Positions 31,788-34,062 of a stretch of 34,062 nucleotides of DNA are shown here, piece after piece (position 1 is the first letter of the stretch; each line of letters begins with the position of its first letter). Under the pieces are notes generated by a model. That model ran no database searches and had not been told where the DNA came from. It saw only the letters and a list, made by a program, of their open reading frames with translations. Source of the stretch: an uncultured Lachnospiraceae bacterium (GTDB lineage Bacteria; Bacillota_A; Clostridia; Lachnospirales; Lachnospiraceae); the NCBI GenBank assembly GCA_905207905.1, contig CAJLNC010000022.1, forward strand, positions 1-34,062. Reading direction: 5' to 3'. Position numbers and translations under genes: made by a program.

Positions 31788-32192
31788 ATGGAAAGAATTA
31801 AATTGGGATCCGGTAAAGAACTGAATCTAATTGTCTGCGGCATCATGGCTGATGCACAGACTGTAACTATGAAATTTGTTCCGGGCAATGATAGTCTGGA
31901 CACATTAAATACACTGTTGATGGACACTGCACAGACAGAAAAAATGACGCTACTGTCTACCGGAAGCGAAGAGCTGGCTATATACAACGGATATACGCAG
32001 CTACAGTCGATTGGGCAGGAACTGGATGCTGTGATCGGCTACACGCAGGATGAAATGCAGACACCGATCACGGGTAAGTTGGTTACAGCAATACTGCGGA
32101 AGCCGGATTGTACTGAACAGAGATTAGATGCTGCGGAGGCACAGCTGACAGATATGCAGCTGGCACTGTGCGAAGTCTATGAAATGCTTTGA
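31788..32192 (+). CDS. Unrecognised tail-region protein, 134 aa
   Basis: AAGGAAAAG lies before the ATG. N-terminal half is beta-like ('ERIKLGSGKELNLIVCGIMA', 'GSEELAIYNGYTQLQSIGQE'), followed by 'DAAEAQLTDMQLALCEVYEM', a helical end. It lies outside the invertible segment, before the CD1375-like genes, a position taken in Clostridia phages by tail-associated proteins (XkdX region). A fibre chaperone or baseplate accessory role is possible; no evidence decides it. Confidence 0.65.
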   Translation: MERIKLGSGKELNLIVCGIMADAQTVTMKFVPGNDSLDTLNTLLMDTAQTEKMTLLSTGSEELAIYNGYTQLQSIGQELDAVIGYTQDEMQTPITGKLVTAILRKPDCTEQRLDAAEAQLTDMQLALCEVYEML

Positions 32193-32205
32193 GGAGGTGC
32201 AGAAT

Positions 32206-32313
32206 ATGGAAAAAATTTATGCAGCGTTGATCAAAAAAGAGCTGAAAACAATCGAAGAGGTACCAGAAAGAATTAGGAGAGAAGTAAGAACTATACTAGG
32301 CGGTGATAACTGA
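32206..32313 (+). CDS. CD1375-like small protein, 35 aa (first copy)
   Basis: GAGGAGGTGC precedes the ATG. The sequence 'YAALIKKELKTIEEVPERIR' closely resembles the second copy and the CD1375-type small phage proteins ('VVYATLIIKGKK-x-F/I-x-x-VP-x-x-R-x-V-x-x-x-L'). Their function is unknown. The TGA stop overlaps ATG of a possible extension of the next frame. Too short for most gene callers. Confidence 0.7.
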   Translation: MEKIYAALIKKELKTIEEVPERIRREVRTILGGDN

Positions 32314-32363
32314 TGTTGCGTCAGTTAATCATAAGATTCTTACTCAGGAAGGGGGTGGAAGAT

Positions 32364-32489
32364 ATGGCAGTAGTATATGCGACACTTATCATTAAAGGCA
32401 AAAAGAACATTGAAGATGTTCCACCGCGCATTCGTGACGAGGTGAAGCAGGTTCTGATTGACCTCGATCTCGAAACACTTGCGATTTAA
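32364..32489 (+). CDS. CD1375-like small protein, 41 aa (second copy)
   Basis: ATG 32364 follows AGGAAGGGGGTG; a longer frame from ATG 32313 is possible but lacks such a site. 'VVYATLIIKGKKNIEDVPPR' is the family core. Paralogous to the gene 50 bases upstream: both share Y-A-x-LI-x-K and VP-x-RIR-x-EV. Marks the end of the tail operon. Confidence 0.75.
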   Translation: MAVVYATLIIKGKKNIEDVPPRIRDEVKQVLIDLDLETLAI

Positions 32490-32501
32490 ACATGCCAAAA
32501 G

Positions 32502-32521
32502 CTCCGGAGTGTGCCCCGGAG
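32502..32521. terminator. Hairpin between tail operon and recombinase gene
   Basis: CTCCGG / CCGGAG (6 bp) with an 8-base loop. It is flanked by AAAA on the left, giving TTTT after the stem on the minus strand. It therefore best fits a weak terminator of the leftward recombinase gene and may also stop the tail transcript. Confidence 0.55.
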
Positions 32522-32544
32522 TAAAACAGTGGGTACATAATAGC

Positions 32545-33543
32545 TTAGGCGGCGTATCGGCGGTATGCCGCCTGTACATTTTGCTGTGATATATAACAGT
32601 AAACCTGTGTAGTCTTGAGGTCAGCGTGACCGAGTATTGCTGCAACATCCTGTATATTTGCGCCGCGGTCAAGTAAATTTGTTGCAAGCGTCCTGCGGTA
32701 TCGGTGCGGGTGGACATTCTCAACACCGGCGCGTTTACCAATTGCTTTTAATACCGTTTCGATTCCAGCTTTTGAGAGCCGCCGGTGCGGAGACTTTATA
32801 CTTGCAAAAAGGCATGGATCGACATCAGTCCGGCTGTTCAGATAGTCTGTCAAGTGCATAAGAGCCACGGGGGTAAGGTAGATGGTACGTTCTTTGTTTC
32901 CTTTTCCTAACACTACGGCATCTTTGGTCAAAAAGTTGATGTCAGCCCTGTTTAGACGTACTACCTCACTTACACGGCAGCCTGATGCATATAAAAATTC
33001 TATTAAAGCAAGATCACGAAGCGATGTACAAGCTTGCTTAAGACGCTCCATTTCAGGGGCGGAATATGGTTTTTTAATAACCTTAGTATATTTGATTTGT
33101 GCAAGAGCTGTGCATGGATTACGACCAATCCAGCCCTCTGCAACCAACCAATTAAAAAAGCTGGAAAAGCAGCGCCGTATACCATCGAGGGTTCGATTGC
33201 TTACATGACGTTGACGTTTGTATTCAGCTAGATAATAACGGAGGTCATAGGTCGTAATCTCGTGAAGTGGGCGGCAAAGCGTATGAATCATCATATAGCA
33301 GACATCTCGGTATCGTCTGAGCGTTTCTTCGGATTTGCCCTCTACGCGTTTGGTGGCGATAAATTTTAATAGAATGGAATCCGGTGTAGTATCTATGGCA
33401 GTTATTTCTGTAGTGCGTACTTGTATTTCATAAGAATTAAGTTGCAGGGTAAGAGCGTTTTGAACTGCTTGGAGTTGCTCATCATCCAGTAAAGCACGAA
33501 CGGAATCAGACACAGCATTGATGATGGTAATTCGTAAATCCAT
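32545..33543 (-). CDS. Tyrosine recombinase, candidate tail fibre invertase
   Basis: 332 aa. SAM-like N-terminal domain around residues 52-145 ('ILLKFIATKRVEGKSEETLR', 'YYLAEYKRQRHVSNRTLDGI'). Catalytic domain: Arg in 'YASGCRVSEVVRL', Lys in 'GKGNKERTIYLT', His-x-x-Arg in 'HPHRYRRTLATNLL', His in 'LGHADLKTTQVYCYI' with Tyr of QVY as nucleophile. All six expected residues are present. It resembles Xer/phage-type enzymes. Mu-like phages integrate by transposase, so a second integrase is not needed for integration; its place between two fibre cassette pairs points to site-specific inversion at AAACACGAATA. AAGGAGG precedes the start. An integrase from a nested element is the alternative, but no such element is visible. 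Confidence 0.93.
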   Translation of the reverse strand: MDLRITIINAVSDSVRALLDDEQLQAVQNALTLQLNSYEIQVRTTEITAIDTTPDSILLKFIATKRVEGKSEETLRRYRDVCYMMIHTLCRPLHEITTYDLRYYLAEYKRQRHVSNRTLDGIRRCFSSFFNWLVAEGWIGRNPCTALAQIKYTKVIKKPYSAPEMERLKQACTSLRDLALIEFLYASGCRVSEVVRLNRADINFLTKDAVVLGKGNKERTIYLTPVALMHLTDYLNSRTDVDPCLFASIKSPHRRLSKAGIETVLKAIGKRAGVENVHPHRYRRTLATNLLDRGANIQDVAAILGHADLKTTQVYCYISQQNVQAAYRRYAA

Positions 33544-33638
33544 AGAAAATCCTCCTTGTTTTTTTGATTATTTTAAGGGATTTCCAGGTAAAAGTAACGG
33601 ATTGTAAAAGAAAAAGCAACAAAACGTGTCATGCGACA

Positions 33639-33649
33639 AAACACGAATA
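33639..33649 (+). repeat. Fibre recombination site S3 (direct)
   Basis: AAACACGAATA with upstream match to S2 (ACAAAACACGAATA, 33636-33649) and downstream match to S1 (TACA). Opens cassette C in the Asn-Thr-Asn frame. It lies 96 bases beyond the recombinase start. Confidence 0.85.
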
Positions 33650-33927
33650 CATTGGTCACAGGCGTATTTTCAGAATGTTGGTTCCCGGGATTTGCAATTG
33701 ACGGAATGGGATTTTCTATAATAATCCCCAAGCATTATAAATCGCACACATTAACCGTATCGTCTGCGAAAATATTCGTTCCGGCATCCAAAACATGGGT
33801 GTCTACAACAGTATCATCCATTACAGATCTGGTGAATTGCTGGCGGGTCATTCTGACAACAGATGTGTCCATGAAATTGACCTCCGGCAGTGCCTATATT
33901 GCGAATTTAGGTGGGCAGATAAAATGA
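33640..33927 (+). CDS. Silent tail fibre C-terminus C
   Basis: From Asn-Thr-Asn at 33640 the frame reads 'TLVTGVFSECWFPGFAIDGM' and on to 'SAYIANLGGQIK', ending with TGA at 33925-33927; 95 residues in all. An ATG at 33631 exists but has no ribosome binding site, and the frame there is not otherwise special. It looks like a beta-rich fibre tip. Translated only if recombination joins it to the fibre N-terminus. Confidence 0.8.
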   Translation, partial: NTNTLVTGVFSECWFPGFAIDGMGFSIIIPKHYKSHTLTVSSAKIFVPASKTWVSTTVSSITDLVNCWRVILTTDVSMKLTSGSAYIANLGGQIK

Positions 33928-34062
33928 TTATTTCCATTTAGACCACCCGTTATCAACATCGTAGAAACGGTTGGACATCCCCAACGCACCAACAGCAATT
34001 TGGGCAAATCTGCCTGAGGAACCCATTGTAAAAACGATAACCCAGTACCCGCACTTACTACT
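33928..34062 (-). CDS. Silent tail fibre C-terminus D (partial)
   Basis: Minus-strand frame open from the window edge to TAA at 33930-33928: 'SSKCGYWVIVFTMGSSGRFA' to 'FYDVDNGWSKWK', 44 residues visible. Its stop directly abuts the stop of cassette C, so C and D form a second back-to-back pair. The 'Y/F-YD-x-D-x-GW' ending is also seen in C-terminus A ('HFYDADGGW'), supporting a shared fibre-tip family. The matching site (S4) should lie past the window in inverted orientation. Confidence 0.78.
   Translation of the reverse strand, partial: SSKCGYWVIVFTMGSSGRFAQIAVGALGMSNRFYDVDNGWSKWK

Noticed and set aside
33631..33927. Cassette C as an independent gene from ATG 33631
   Set aside because: No ribosome binding site upstream, and the frame is matched to the others at Asn-Thr-Asn, which better fits a silent cassette.
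30554..34062. Diversity-generating retroelement acting on the fibre gene
   Set aside because: No reverse transcriptase gene and no template/variable repeat pair is visible; the variation is explained by inverted repeats and a recombinase.
31201..34062. Gin-type serine invertase with gix-like sites
   Set aside because: No serine recombinase is present in the window, and the only recombinase has R-K-HxxR-H-Y residues.
1..34062. CRISPR arrays, tRNA or rRNA genes
   Set aside because: No regularly spaced repeat array and no cloverleaf or rRNA-like stretch was seen on either strand.

Overview
The window holds almost all of a Mu-like transposable prophage in a low-to-mid GC Firmicute, most likely a gut Clostridium relative of the Lachnospiraceae type. 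The host guess rests on strong AGGAGG ribosome binding sites, Clostridia-type small phage families (DUF6906-, DUF2513- and CD1375-like) and codon use. Bases 1-60 are the last codons of a host gene, probably an ABC-transporter ATPase. The phage left end lies somewhere between 61 and about 570. The right end is beyond the window.

Layout. (1) 61-870: AT-rich, non-coding, full of short direct and inverted repeats; probably the left end with transposase and repressor sites. (2) 870-2870: control region with a leftward XRE repressor, a dyad operator over a near-consensus early promoter (1285-1336), small accessory genes on both strands and a Ner/Cro-like HTH gene. (3) 2882-6839: transposition module with MuA-like DDE transposase, a small membrane protein, a MuB-like AAA+ ATPase and a GemA-like (DUF1018) protein. 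(4) 6900-7220: a 43-aa membrane peptide behind a perfect consensus promoter with a palindrome in its spacer, opposed by an antisense promoter; it looks like a type I toxin-antitoxin locus. (5) 7242-11104: small regulators, a three-module endolysin and a Mor-like activator. (6) 11155-32489: late genes in Mu order: holin candidate, gp25-gp27-like proteins, terminase, portal, F-like head protein, protease with nested scaffold, decoration, major head, head-tail connectors, sheath, tube, chaperone pair with a -1 frameshift, tape measure, baseplate and tail fibre.

The most striking part is the right side (31201-34062). The tail fibre gene crosses a short repeat (AAACACGAATA, encoding Asn-Thr-Asn) just after two 34-residue repeats. 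The same repeat occurs inverted at 31718-31728 and again in direct orientation at 33639-33649, each time opening, in the same reading frame, into a different fibre C-terminus that lacks its own start site. A fourth C-terminus, on the minus strand, runs off the window. The C-termini are packed tail to tail in two pairs, and a tyrosine recombinase gene (minus strand, 32545-33543) lies between the pairs. This reads as a shufflon-like fibre-switching system: it does the job of Mu's Gin/G-segment, but with a tyrosine instead of a serine recombinase and with at least four alternative tips. Inversion of the first segment alone would replace the last 78 residues of the fibre with a 96-residue alternative, without changing frame.
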